Assembly (NCBI GenBank): GCA_030632865.1
Contig: DAOVTY010000001.1
Span: 1-35,473 of the forward strand
Source of the DNA: Bacteroidota bacterium
Lineage (GTDB): Bacteria > Bacteroidota > Bacteroidia > Bacteroidales > Prolixibacteraceae
Length of the DNA: 35,473 bases
Direction: 5' to 3'
In this document: positions 8,382-15,987 of the stretch, one piece after another
Layout of the letters: each line of letters begins with the position of its first letter
How positions within the stretch are numbered: position 1 is the stretch's first letter
Made by a program: the position numbers and the translations under genes
Notes under the pieces: model-generated
What the model saw: only the letters and a program-made list of their open reading frames with translations
Database searches by the model: none
Told to the model about the DNA's origin: nothing

Positions 8382-9071
8382 ATGAAACGAGCAAGACAAA
8401 AATTAACACACATATGGATGTTTATTAGCGAGATACATCTGTTACCATTTAAAATAAATAATTATAAACAGATAAAATTTAATACACTCTGTTGGATTGG
8501 ATTATCCATAATCCTGCTTCTTTCTTGCGAAAAAAGAACCGACACAACCATTGTTGAAATTGAGTCTGAACTAATCGTTGATATTCCAATAACTTCAGCA
8601 ATTCTGGAAGATTCACAACTTAAATCAAGTTCATCAACAAACTACTCTTTCACCGGAACTTGTATTTTCTGCCTAAAACACAACGACGATTTAAAAAATT
8701 GTCAGAATAATATTCTCTGCGTTAAATCTGGTAGCGGCGCATTATTATCCTTAACCGGAATTAACGAAGGAGATGAAATTAATACTCTGTTTTTAGAGTG
8801 GGGATATCAAAAAGAGCTAGGTGGCGATTATGATATGCAAAACCCTATTGATTTATTATCCACTGGAAACACTCTAAAAAACGGAAATTTTGATGTGAAC
8901 TTAGACGAAGTTGTGTTTCCTCTTATAAATGGTCTCAGCGATTATCCAGGCTGCTCTTTTATGGTAAATATAATGGGTAACTCAAATTTTAAAATTTCTA
9001 CTTCAGCAAGATTAAAGATACCAATTGTTGTAGAAACAAAATCGTATACCCCTCGTTTTACAGTGTTTTAG
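8382..9071 (+). CDS. Unknown lipoprotein with a cysteine cluster
   Basis: 229 residues, not recognised. Residues 35-49 (TLCWIGLSIILLLSC) look like a lipoprotein signal with lipobox LLLSC and Cys49. About 34 polar and charged residues precede them, which is unusually long for a signal n-region, so true translation may start further in. No nearer ATG precedes the hydrophobic stretch except Met13. The mature part holds four closely spaced cysteines (C94, C97, C107, C113: CxxC-x9-C-x5-C), suggesting disulfides or a bound metal, and then beta-rich sequence. Such small lipoproteins in Bacteroidota usually sit on the outer membrane. It is a single gene with no clear operon partner. Confidence 0.55.
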   Translation: MKRARQKLTHIWMFISEIHLLPFKINNYKQIKFNTLCWIGLSIILLLSCEKRTDTTIVEIESELIVDIPITSAILEDSQLKSSSSTNYSFTGTCIFCLKHNDDLKNCQNNILCVKSGSGALLSLTGINEGDEINTLFLEWGYQKELGGDYDMQNPIDLLSTGNTLKNGNFDVNLDEVVFPLINGLSDYPGCSFMVNIMGNSNFKISTSARLKIPIVVETKSYTPRFTVF

Positions 9072-9162
9072 TTGAGTTGAGTCAGTATTAGCCTAACTTT
9101 AAGTGAGACCATTACCGAGTAAAACGTGTGAGGTTATGACTTGTCGGATTCACCAAAACTAA

Positions 9163-9194
9163 AAAAGCCATTCGAAATTAATCGAATGGCTTTT
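9163..9194 (-). terminator. Terminator of the secG operon, usable in both directions
   Basis: AAAAGCCATTCGA and TCGAATGGCTTTT are exact reverse complements around a 6-nt loop. On the minus strand the stem is followed by a T run, about 20 bp after the secG stop; on the plus strand TTTTAATAT follows. It lies between the convergent lipoprotein and secG genes. Confidence 0.9.
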
Positions 9195-9212
9195 AATATA
9201 TCGTAGTTTTTT

Positions 9213-9578
9213 TTATTCGTTGCCTTCGTCTGTTGCCGATGGATTTATTGGTTGTTCTTCAGCCGGAGCAGTAGTTGGAAAACTGGGAACCTGAGTTGGA
9301 TCGATTGCAGTTTCTATTTGCTGCTGTACTTTTGATTGGCTGCCCTCTGCAACACCACGCTGGATAAATGCAGAACCTAACACTGACAATACCAACAATG
9401 AGGCTGCCAACACCCAAGTTGCTTTTTCCAAGAAATCGGCAGTTTTACGAACTCCCATTACCTGACCTGATGATTGGAAATTACTTGCCAAACCTCCACC
9501 TTTTGAATTTTGCACCAAAACAATTAGTACTAAAAGGATACAAACTATAAGTATTAAAACGGTTATTAATGCGTACAT
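9213..9578 (-). CDS. secG: Preprotein translocase subunit SecG
   Basis: 121 residues. This small inner-membrane partner of SecYE assists SecA-driven export. Two membrane segments (about 2-22 and 52-72) flank the signature loop LVQNSKGGGLASNF. The Gly-rich loop and the following 'GVRKTADFLEKATW' match the Bacteroidota SecG. The tail after residue 75 is a low-complexity Pro/Gln/Glu-rich extension, common in this phylum. It is the last gene of a four-gene operon (activator, lptE, TPR, secG) and lies 10 bp after the TPR gene. Confidence 0.95.
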   Translation of the reverse strand: MYALITVLILIVCILLVLIVLVQNSKGGGLASNFQSSGQVMGVRKTADFLEKATWVLAASLLVLSVLGSAFIQRGVAEGSQSKVQQQIETAIDPTQVPSFPTTAPAEEQPINPSATDEGNE

Positions 9579-9588
9579 TATTTTCTGA

Positions 9589-10182
9589 TTAAATGTTCTT
9601 TAACTTTTCTATTTCTTCAATTCGGGTTGCAAAGTAAACACTTTTTTCCGGATATTTCAAACTTAATTTTTTATAAGCTTCCTCTGCCTTTTTATAGTTT
9701 TTTTGTTGAAAATAAATAGAGGCTAAAGTTTCGGTAATAATCTCACCATTTTCCGTAGTCGATTTTTTTTCTACATCATTTATCTGCTCGGCAGAAATAT
9801 TTTCATTCTTATTTTGTCCGATTGCTCCTGGTTTTGCCAATAAAAATTTATCGATTAATGAATCTCCAGGTATAACATTGCTTTTATTACCTAGCTGATA
9901 ATTTTGTGAGACGACGCTCTCCACCCCCAAATCATTATGAATTTTATGAAAGTTTTTATTCAAAAACTTATAGAGCAATTTCCGATCATAAATTCTAATT
10001 GCAACTTTTTTTAAAACTGAATTAAAATTGGGCGATTTAATTTGTTTTAGATTTTTTAGATATAATAGCCACGCAACTTGAAACGAGGGATGTTCTTCGA
10101 CCATATTTTTCAGATCCTCAACAGTTTCGTTATTCAATAAAACTGGATTGGCGAGAAGTTTATTAAATTGTTCTATTTGCAT
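9589..10182 (-). CDS. TPR-repeat protein of the lptE-secG cluster
   Basis: 197 residues, no signal peptide, so probably cytoplasmic. The C-terminus (about 155-190) carries a recognisable tetratricopeptide repeat (ASIYFQQKNYKKAEEAYKKL followed by YPEKS). The N-terminus (VEEHPSFQVAWLLYLKNLK) looks like a degenerate helical repeat; the middle is polar and probably unstructured. The same small protein is commonly found between lptE and secG in Bacteroidia, but no function has been assigned that I know of. It follows lptE after 3 bp and is therefore likely co-translated. Confidence 0.75.
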   Translation of the reverse strand: MQIEQFNKLLANPVLLNNETVEDLKNMVEEHPSFQVAWLLYLKNLKQIKSPNFNSVLKKVAIRIYDRKLLYKFLNKNFHKIHNDLGVESVVSQNYQLGNKSNVIPGDSLIDKFLLAKPGAIGQNKNENISAEQINDVEKKSTTENGEIITETLASIYFQQKNYKKAEEAYKKLSLKYPEKSVYFATRIEEIEKLKNI

Positions 10183-10185
10183 TTT

Positions 10186-10713
10186 TTACCAGTTGGCAAT
10201 TGTTGAGTTAAAAATATCTTCGTGCAATTTTTTTACAATATCAGGTACTAAAACACTTTCAATATCACTTAAAGTTAACGAACTATCGAAATCGTCGAAT
10301 GCCGTCAAACTCTTTTCGAAACTTTGTTCAGGATCTTTATTGTTTGTATATTTTAGTCTAACCGTAATTGTTAATCTATTTTGAGCCGCACGGTCATCTT
10401 TCTGTATCGACATTGGACGTACTTCGTAACCAGTAATTTGTCCTTCAAACTCAATATCGCCGCCATCAGCTATTTCGTTTAATGATGTTTGTCGTTGTAA
10501 TTTAGTTTTTAAATCTTCGGTAAAAGTTTGACTTAATGTTGGGTTAATCAAACGAGCTCTGTTTGGAAAATAATAAACTGTAAATGTTTTTATTTCGGGC
10601 GATAGGTTGGCTCCGGTAAACGAATAACTTATTTTGCACCCTGTTGTAAAAATTCCAATAAAAAAGATAACAGTTGCAAATAGTAAAAATTGTTGTCTCG
10701 TAAACCTATCCAT
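10186..10713 (-). CDS. lptE: LPS-assembly lipoprotein LptE
   Basis: 175 residues. LptE plugs the LptD barrel and helps insert lipopolysaccharide in the outer leaflet of the outer membrane. The N-terminus is a lipoprotein signal (LLFATVIFFIGIFTTGC, Cys26). It is followed by the family's ISYSFTGANLSPEIKTFTVY and FPNRA...P.LSQTFTEDLK patterns. The ATG at 10713 overlaps the end of the upstream activator gene: ATGGATAG contains both the start and the TAG stop, an 8-bp overlap that implies translational coupling. Longer in-frame starts (10722, 10794) would put extra charged residues before the signal, so they are rejected. Confidence 0.85.
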   Translation of the reverse strand: MDRFTRQQFLLFATVIFFIGIFTTGCKISYSFTGANLSPEIKTFTVYYFPNRARLINPTLSQTFTEDLKTKLQRQTSLNEIADGGDIEFEGQITGYEVRPMSIQKDDRAAQNRLTITVRLKYTNNKDPEQSFEKSLTAFDDFDSSLTLSDIESVLVPDIVKKLHEDIFNSTIANW

Positions 10714-11941
10714 TAATCTCATACTCCTTAATTTTTCGGTAAAGTGTCCGCTCCGAAATCCCCAACTCCTGAGCTGCATATTTGCGTTTACCATTATGTT
10801 TGTTCAATGCTTTTTTAATTAGTTCAATCTCCTTATCTTCCAACGATAGAGACTCTTCAACATATTCTTCGGTATCTTGAATATTGTTTTTATTCACAGA
10901 TTCAATATGAATATGTTTCTGTGATGTAGCATCTTCAGGTACAATATTACTTTCAACGTCGTTATATAAATTACGTATAACATGAGCTTGATCTCCCGAA
11001 ATTGGAGTTTCTTTATTTTCCATTATATCGAGAACAAGTTTCTTTAAATCAGTCATGTCGCGTTTCATGTCGAACAAAATTTTATACAAAATCTCGCGCT
11101 CGGTCGAGAAAGAACTCTCTTCCCCACTTCTTGAAAAAATAGCAGGTAAATTTTTAGATCTATTTGTTGGTAAATAATTCTGTAAAATATCGGAAGTTAT
11201 ATTTCTGTCCTTTTCAATAATAGAAATTTGTTCGGTAATATTTTTCAGTTGGCGCACATTTCCTGGCCAGCCATAATTTGTTAACGATATTTGTGCCTGA
11301 GTATCTAATTGTATCGATGGCATTCTATATTTCTCGGCAAAATCGCGTGCAAATTTTCTAAAAAGCAGATGAATATCTCCTGGCCTTTCGCGAAGTGGCA
11401 ACACATGAATAGGTACTGTATTTAATCTGTAATACAGATCTTCTCTAAACCTTCCATTTTCAATTGCCTCCGGAATATTTACATTAGATGCAGCAACAAC
11501 TCTAACATTAGTTTTTATCATTTTTGACGATCCCACTTTAATAAACTCGCCAGTTTCTAAAACACGTAACAAGCGCACCTGAGTAGAAATAGGTAGTTCC
11601 CCAATCTCGTCTAAAAAAATAGTTCCATTGTCGGCTTCCTGGAAATATCCTTTTCGGTCGGCCAGTGCACCGGTAAAAGCTCCTTTTTCGTGACCAAAAA
11701 GCTCTGAATCTATTGTTCCCTCGGGTATTGCGCCGCAATTTACTGCAATATATTTCCCATGCTTCCGGCTCGAAAACTGATGAATAATTTGTGGAAATAT
11801 CTCTTTACCCGTACCACTTTCTCCAGAAATAAGAACCGATAAATCAGTGGGTGCAACTTGCACAGCAACTTCAATGGCGCGGATTAAACCTGCCGAATTT
11901 CCAATAATCTCAAACCTCTGTTTTATTCCCTGTATATCCAT
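10706..11941 (-). CDS. Sigma-54-dependent transcriptional activator (AAA+ and Fis HTH)
   Basis: 411 residues. The central AAA+ domain has Walker A GESGTGKE (40-47), the sigma-54-contacting loop GAFTGA (87-92), Walker B TIFLDEIGE and a FREDLYYRLN sensor region. The C-terminus is a Fis-type helix-turn-helix (GKRKYAAQELGISERTLYRK). About 110 residues between them are polar and low-complexity. There is no receiver, GAF or PAS domain: only about 15 residues precede the AAA+ domain, so phosphorylation of a receiver cannot control it. It is the first gene of the lptE-TPR-secG operon. The start at 11941 gives MDIQGIKQRFEIIGNS and fits the promoter at 11964-11971; an ATG 18 bp upstream is less likely. 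Confidence 0.92.
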   Translation of the reverse strand: MDIQGIKQRFEIIGNSAGLIRAIEVAVQVAPTDLSVLISGESGTGKEIFPQIIHQFSSRKHGKYIAVNCGAIPEGTIDSELFGHEKGAFTGALADRKGYFQEADNGTIFLDEIGELPISTQVRLLRVLETGEFIKVGSSKMIKTNVRVVAASNVNIPEAIENGRFREDLYYRLNTVPIHVLPLRERPGDIHLLFRKFARDFAEKYRMPSIQLDTQAQISLTNYGWPGNVRQLKNITEQISIIEKDRNITSDILQNYLPTNRSKNLPAIFSRSGEESSFSTEREILYKILFDMKRDMTDLKKLVLDIMENKETPISGDQAHVIRNLYNDVESNIVPEDATSQKHIHIESVNKNNIQDTEEYVEESLSLEDKEIELIKKALNKHNGKRKYAAQELGISERTLYRKIKEYEING

Positions 11942-11963
11942 AAAATTTTTAATAAACAAAATG

Positions 11964-11971
11964 CAAATTTA
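11964..11971 (-). promoter_or_regulatory. Promoter -7 element of the activator-lptE-secG operon
   Basis: On the minus strand TAAATTTG, an exact TAnnTTTG match 22 bp before the chosen ATG. No exact -33 TTTG was found. Confidence 0.45.
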
Positions 11972-12090
11972 TAACTTTTCATTTGTATTATTTCACTTCG
12001 TCCTAATATTAACCTTTTTTTTGAAAAAATAATTGGAAGTATTAAGTAATTAGCGCAAACTAGTTTCAAGTAAAACATGAAATATCCGGT

Positions 12091-12167
12091 CGTCATGATG
12101 AATTCATTTCAGTATCTTTTAAATAAACAGTAGATTCCGAATCCATTAACTGACAGACGGAATGACG
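12091..12167. repeat. Degenerate intergenic inverted repeat
   Basis: CGTCAT (12091-12096) and ATGACG (12162-12167) are the outer arms, and AGTATCT/AGATTCC (12111-12117, 12132-12138) the inner ones. The shape, GTCAT...TTTCAG..ATCT joined to AGATTC...GAATGACG, resembles the long palindromic repeats scattered between genes in many Bacteroidota genomes. It accounts for most of the 349-bp gap between the divergent activator and kdsB genes; nothing else is recognised there besides promoters. Confidence 0.45.
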
Positions 12168-12278
12168 AACTCGAAAAATGAAGGTTGACTTCACAGTAGT
12201 TAGATTTTACAAACATTTATTATCTATTCATATACTTCTAATTATAGTTCTTGTCGCTAAAAATATCACAATCTATTT

Positions 12279-12286
12279 TATCTTTA
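12279..12286 (+). promoter_or_regulatory. Probable -7 element of kdsB (TATCTTTA)
   Basis: Seven of eight positions match TAnnTTTG. It ends only 4 bp before the kdsB ATG, so if used the mRNA would be leaderless or nearly so. Confidence 0.4.
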
Positions 12287-12290
12287 CAAA

Positions 12291-13025
12291 ATGAATTTTA
12301 TTGGAATAATACCTGCACGTTACGAATCAACCAGATTTCCCGGAAAGCCATTGGCAATTATTAGTGATAAACCAATGATTCAATGGGTTTACGAAAATGT
12401 TTCGAAAGCATTGGAACATGTTTGGGTGGCAACCGATGACAATAGAATTTTTGACGCTGTTAATAAATTTGGAGGAAATGCGATTAAAACACTTTCGACA
12501 CATAAAAGCGGAACTGACCGTTGTGCAGAAGCTGCACAAAAACTCGCAGAAAAGATAAATTTCGATGTGGTTATTAATGTTCAGGGCGACGAACCTTTTA
12601 TTCAACCCGAACAAATTGAGCTTCTAAAATCGTGCTTCGAAAATAATACTGACATTGCAACTTTGGTGAAAAAAATTAAAAAACAGGAAGAATTATTTAA
12701 TTCAAACAGACCAAAAGTTGTAATCGACAATCAACAAAATGCATTATATTTTAGTCGTTCTCCAATTCCGTTTGTTCGTGGCGAAGAAGAAAAAAATTGG
12801 CACATAAAAAGTAATTTTTGGGCACATATTGGAATGTATGCATACAAAACCGATGTTCTTCAGAAAATAACAAAGCTTAAACAAAGCACTCTAGAATTGA
12901 CAGAATCGTTGGAACAATTGCGTTGGTTAGAAAATGGATTTCAGATAAAAACTGCCGAAACAGATCATCAAAGTATTGGAATTGACACGCCAGAAGATTT
13001 AGAAATTGCTTTGCAACTCTTGTAA
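12291..13025 (+). CDS. kdsB: 3-deoxy-manno-octulosonate cytidylyltransferase (CMP-Kdo synthetase)
   Basis: A 244-residue cytoplasmic enzyme that activates Kdo with CTP to CMP-Kdo for the inner core of lipopolysaccharide. The nucleotide-binding signature IIPARYESTRFPGKPL is at residues 6-21. VINVQGDEPFI (about 96-106) carries the metal-binding Asp, and SRSPIPF and IGMYAYK are further family motifs. Length and sequence are normal. It stands alone, divergent from the operon containing lptE, so two LPS functions flank the same intergenic region. Confidence 0.97.
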   Translation: MNFIGIIPARYESTRFPGKPLAIISDKPMIQWVYENVSKALEHVWVATDDNRIFDAVNKFGGNAIKTLSTHKSGTDRCAEAAQKLAEKINFDVVINVQGDEPFIQPEQIELLKSCFENNTDIATLVKKIKKQEELFNSNRPKVVIDNQQNALYFSRSPIPFVRGEEEKNWHIKSNFWAHIGMYAYKTDVLQKITKLKQSTLELTESLEQLRWLENGFQIKTAETDHQSIGIDTPEDLEIALQLL

Positions 13026-13091
13026 GATAATTCTGTCTTTTAAAAATAGGCACATTATTTGCAAAGATGTGTGATATAAAATTTCAATGCC

Positions 13092-13460
13092 ATGAAACAG
13101 ATTATACTTTTAACATTAGCCATATTTATATCATTCGTAAGTTTTTCGCAGAATAACAATAGCAATCCTTCCAGTTTAAGCAATTCGTTTATTAGTGAAA
13201 AACAGAACACACCCACTTTAAAAATCTACCCAAATCCTTGTAAAAATGAAAAAGTTACAATAGATTTTAATAGGCACCAAATTTCCGAAATTCAATTAAC
13301 AAACATTACGGGCAAACAGGTTCTTCGTAAAAAATTCACTTTCGCTGAAAACAAAAAACAACTTCAGTTAAACGATATTCCAAATGGAATGTATCTGCTA
13401 AAAGTAAAATCTACTGACAATAAAATAGTGGTTAAAAAATTTATCGTAAGTAAAGAATAA
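13092..13460 (+). CDS. Minimal T9SS protein: signal peptide plus sorting domain only
   Basis: 122 residues. A Sec signal peptide (MKQIILLTLAIFISFVSFSQ) is followed by about 25 Asn/Ser-rich residues. Then comes a complete T9SS type A C-terminal domain (about 45-122: LKIYPNPCKNEKVTIDF, ITGKQVLRKKF, NDIPNGMYLLKV, KKFIVSKE). No room is left for a catalytic or binding passenger. Such domains direct proteins across the outer membrane through the type IX pore and are normally cleaved off. The product may be a short surface peptide, a decoy for the T9SS machinery, or a degraded secreted protein that kept only its ends. It lies 73 bp before the next T9SS gene on the same strand. Confidence 0.75.
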   Translation: MKQIILLTLAIFISFVSFSQNNNSNPSSLSNSFISEKQNTPTLKIYPNPCKNEKVTIDFNRHQISEIQLTNITGKQVLRKKFTFAENKKQLQLNDIPNGMYLLKVKSTDNKIVVKKFIVSKE

Positions 13461-13533
13461 TCACCGGCATTTTTCGTTTTGTTATACCTCATTTTTTCTT
13501 ACTTTCACAGGCTCATTTTAAAAAATTAAAGCA

Positions 13534-15765
13534 TTGAAACGAGTTCTATTTTTATTGTTTGTAGTTACTACACTTCAAACAATTGCACAGCAAGACATAT
13601 CAGATGTCAGAAATCTTCCGGAAGGCGAAACAGCAACTATAACAGGTATTATAACTAATGGCGACGAACTTGGAGATATACGATATATTCAGGATGCAAC
13701 GGCCGGGCTTGCAATTTACGGCACTGAACTGAGTAGTATTAAAAGAGGCGATTCGATTACCATAACCGGAGAAATTGATATTTATAATAATTTGTTTGAA
13801 TTAAAAAATGTTTCAGGACTCACCATTCATACTTCTGGAAATAATTTGCCAGCACCAAAAGTTTTGACGATTGATGAGATAGGTGAAGACTATGAAGGGC
13901 AGTTAATTCAGATAAACAGTATTGAAATTGAAAATGCAAACGGCACTTTTGATGGTGGTAAAAACTATAATTTCACTAACGACTCAAAAACAGGAGTTTT
14001 CAGAATTAATAACGGTTCGCCAATTGTTGGTGAGGTAATTCCAACCGGAGAAATAAATCTTGTTGCAATTTGCTCGCAATATTCATTCGAGTATAATGAT
14101 ACACGTTCAGGCTATCAACTTCTACCACGAAAAATGGAAGATCTTATTTCAGGAGCTTTAATAAATTTTACATCGCCGGTTGAAATAAATAATATCACAA
14201 AAAGTGGGTTTACTCTTTCGTGGAGTACCGATGTGGAATCAACTTCGGAAATAATTTATGGATTGTTGGAAAACCAGTCATCGTGGGCAAATTTTGGAAC
14301 TGGAAGTTCAACTCAAGTTGGAGATGAGTATTTTCATAAGATTGAAATATCAGGACTTGATCCTGCAACAATTATTTATGCGAAAGCATTTTCTGTATTA
14401 AATATTGATACAGCATTTTCGTCCGTTGGAGTTTTTGCCACCGAATCTAATTCTACCGGCACTATAAATGCATATTTTAATACACCGGTAAATACCGATT
14501 TATCGACAGGAACTATTGCTCAATATATCGGAAAATCTATGAATGATACATTAATAGCATATATTAATCGTGCAACCGAAACCATTGATTTTTGTATTTA
14601 TAATATTAACAATAGTGGTTTAAGTAATGTTAGTGAAGCATTAAATTATGCACATAATAGAGGTGTAATAATTAGGTTTATAACTTCTGGAAGCACTGAA
14701 CATTATGGAGTTGATGACTTAGTTTCCGAGATTCCGGTAATTGAAAGTCCGTACAATTCGGGAACAGGAATTATGCACAATAAATTTGCTATTATAGATG
14801 CTAATTCTGCTGATGCTGAGAAACCGTGGGTTTGGTCGGGCTCTACAAATTTAACTTACGACCAGGTAAATACAGATGCCAATAACATGATTTTTATTCA
14901 AGATCAAACTCTGGCAAAAAGCTACAGAATTGAATTTGAAGAGATGTGGGGAAGTTCTGAAAATCAACCCAATGAAAGCAATGCAAAGTTTGGAGCAAAC
15001 AAAAGCAATAATACACCGCACGAGTTTATAGTTGGAGGCAATCGTTTACAATCATATTTCAGCCCTTCAGATGGCACAAACCAGCAAATTATAAATGCAA
15101 TAAATACGGCTGAAAACGATTTAAACATTGAAACTATGCTGATTACTCGCACTGATTTAGCGAATGCAATTAGCGATGCAAATAGAAGAGGTGCAGAGGT
15201 GCATGTAGTTACCAACCATTCAAATGATAATTCTGAAACAGTAAACGACATCTTGAATAGCGCATTGCCTACCGGGAAATATATTTTTGATAACACTGCT
15301 GGTGGAATTCTACACCATAAAATGGCAATTATTGATGCAAATTATGCAGCTTCCGATCCACAGGTAATTACAGGCAGCCACAATTGGAGTAATTCTGCCA
15401 ACGACAGAAATGATGAAAATACTTTGATAATTCATAATGCAGATATTGCCAATCAGTATTTCCAGCATTTTGCATATCGGTTTGCAGAGAATGGCGGTAA
15501 TTTGGTAGTTTCTGCTGAAAATATAGAATTTGAAAACGTGAAGGTTTATCCAAATCCGACCGTTGGAAAAATTACAATTACATCTCCAATTTCAATAAAA
15601 AAGATTCAACTTTTCTCATCAACGGGAGTTGTTGTCAAAGAGATAGATTCTAATCATTCCAATCATTTAGAAATCGATTTCACTTCATTAAAATCTGGAT
15701 TGTACATTTTGAAAATTCAAACCAAAAACAATAGTTTTAATTCTTATAAAATTATTAAAAAGTAG
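13534..15765 (+). CDS. T9SS-secreted phospholipase D-superfamily protein (OB fold, FN3-like, two HKD motifs)
   Basis: 743 residues; the start codon is TTG at 13534, giving signal peptide MKRVLFLLFVVTTLQTIAQ. Residues about 20-190 look like tandem OB folds of the DUF5689/YhcR type (ATITGIITNGDELGD, DSITITGEIDIYN). About 205-300 is fibronectin III-like. Then come two phospholipase D halves: H415-x-K417-x4-D422 with GSTN at 436-439, and H594-x-K596-x4-D601 with GSHN at 614-617. Both active-site halves are complete, so it is probably active. The C-terminus (about 670-743, VYPNPTVGKITI...LKSGLYILKI) is a T9SS type A domain. HKD enzymes cut phosphodiesters in lipids or nucleic acids; the OB domains favour a nuclease, but this is inference. 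Cell surface or secreted. Confidence 0.88.
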   Translation: MKRVLFLLFVVTTLQTIAQQDISDVRNLPEGETATITGIITNGDELGDIRYIQDATAGLAIYGTELSSIKRGDSITITGEIDIYNNLFELKNVSGLTIHTSGNNLPAPKVLTIDEIGEDYEGQLIQINSIEIENANGTFDGGKNYNFTNDSKTGVFRINNGSPIVGEVIPTGEINLVAICSQYSFEYNDTRSGYQLLPRKMEDLISGALINFTSPVEINNITKSGFTLSWSTDVESTSEIIYGLLENQSSWANFGTGSSTQVGDEYFHKIEISGLDPATIIYAKAFSVLNIDTAFSSVGVFATESNSTGTINAYFNTPVNTDLSTGTIAQYIGKSMNDTLIAYINRATETIDFCIYNINNSGLSNVSEALNYAHNRGVIIRFITSGSTEHYGVDDLVSEIPVIESPYNSGTGIMHNKFAIIDANSADAEKPWVWSGSTNLTYDQVNTDANNMIFIQDQTLAKSYRIEFEEMWGSSENQPNESNAKFGANKSNNTPHEFIVGGNRLQSYFSPSDGTNQQIINAINTAENDLNIETMLITRTDLANAISDANRRGAEVHVVTNHSNDNSETVNDILNSALPTGKYIFDNTAGGILHHKMAIIDANYAASDPQVITGSHNWSNSANDRNDENTLIIHNADIANQYFQHFAYRFAENGGNLVVSAENIEFENVKVYPNPTVGKITITSPISIKKIQLFSSTGVVVKEIDSNHSNHLEIDFTSLKSGLYILKIQTKNNSFNSYKIIKK

Positions 15766-15813
15766 CCACGAATGCGCGAATGAATATTAAAAGTAAACTA
15801 TAAATAGAGCATT

Positions 15814-15838
15814 GCTAAAAATTTTATAGCTAAAAATT
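15814..15838 (+). repeat. Short direct repeat GCTAAAAATT x2
   Basis: GCTAAAAATT occurs at 15814-15823 and 15829-15838, a 15-bp period, about 150 bp before the TonB receptor gene. It may be a regulator site; the low complexity makes chance possible. Confidence 0.25.
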
Positions 15839-15912
15839 AATATTTATGAAATTTTCATTTAGCACTTTCTGCGATGCATCTAATATCTTAAAAAATATAA
15901 AATCGCAATGAG

Positions 15913-15932
15913 ATGAAAATTAGAATTGTCAT
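15913..15932 (+). promoter_or_regulatory. Imperfect dyad upstream of the TonB-dependent receptor
   Basis: ATGAAAATT-AG-AATTGTCAT: eight of nine positions in each arm are complementary. It is centred about 65 bp before the receptor ATG. Its size is that of a dimeric regulator site such as a Fur-type box, although it does not match the enterobacterial Fur consensus. Confidence 0.3.
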
Positions 15933-15987
15933 TTTATTATTCAGAACATTTTGCCTAATTTCTTTTTTTGCAAACCAAAATAATTAA
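15913..15987 (+). CDS. Possible 24-residue hydrophobic leader peptide
   Basis: ATG at 15913 opens MKIRIVILLFRTFCLISFFA plus NQNN and a TAA that directly abuts the ATG of the TonB-receptor gene, in the same frame. The peptide looks like a signal or membrane peptide. A second short frame (15846-15911, MKFSFSTFCDASNILKNIKS plus Q) ends 1 bp before it. Both could be chance in AT-rich DNA. The exact abutment would permit translational coupling of receptor synthesis. Confidence 0.25.
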   Translation: MKIRIVILLFRTFCLISFFANQNN

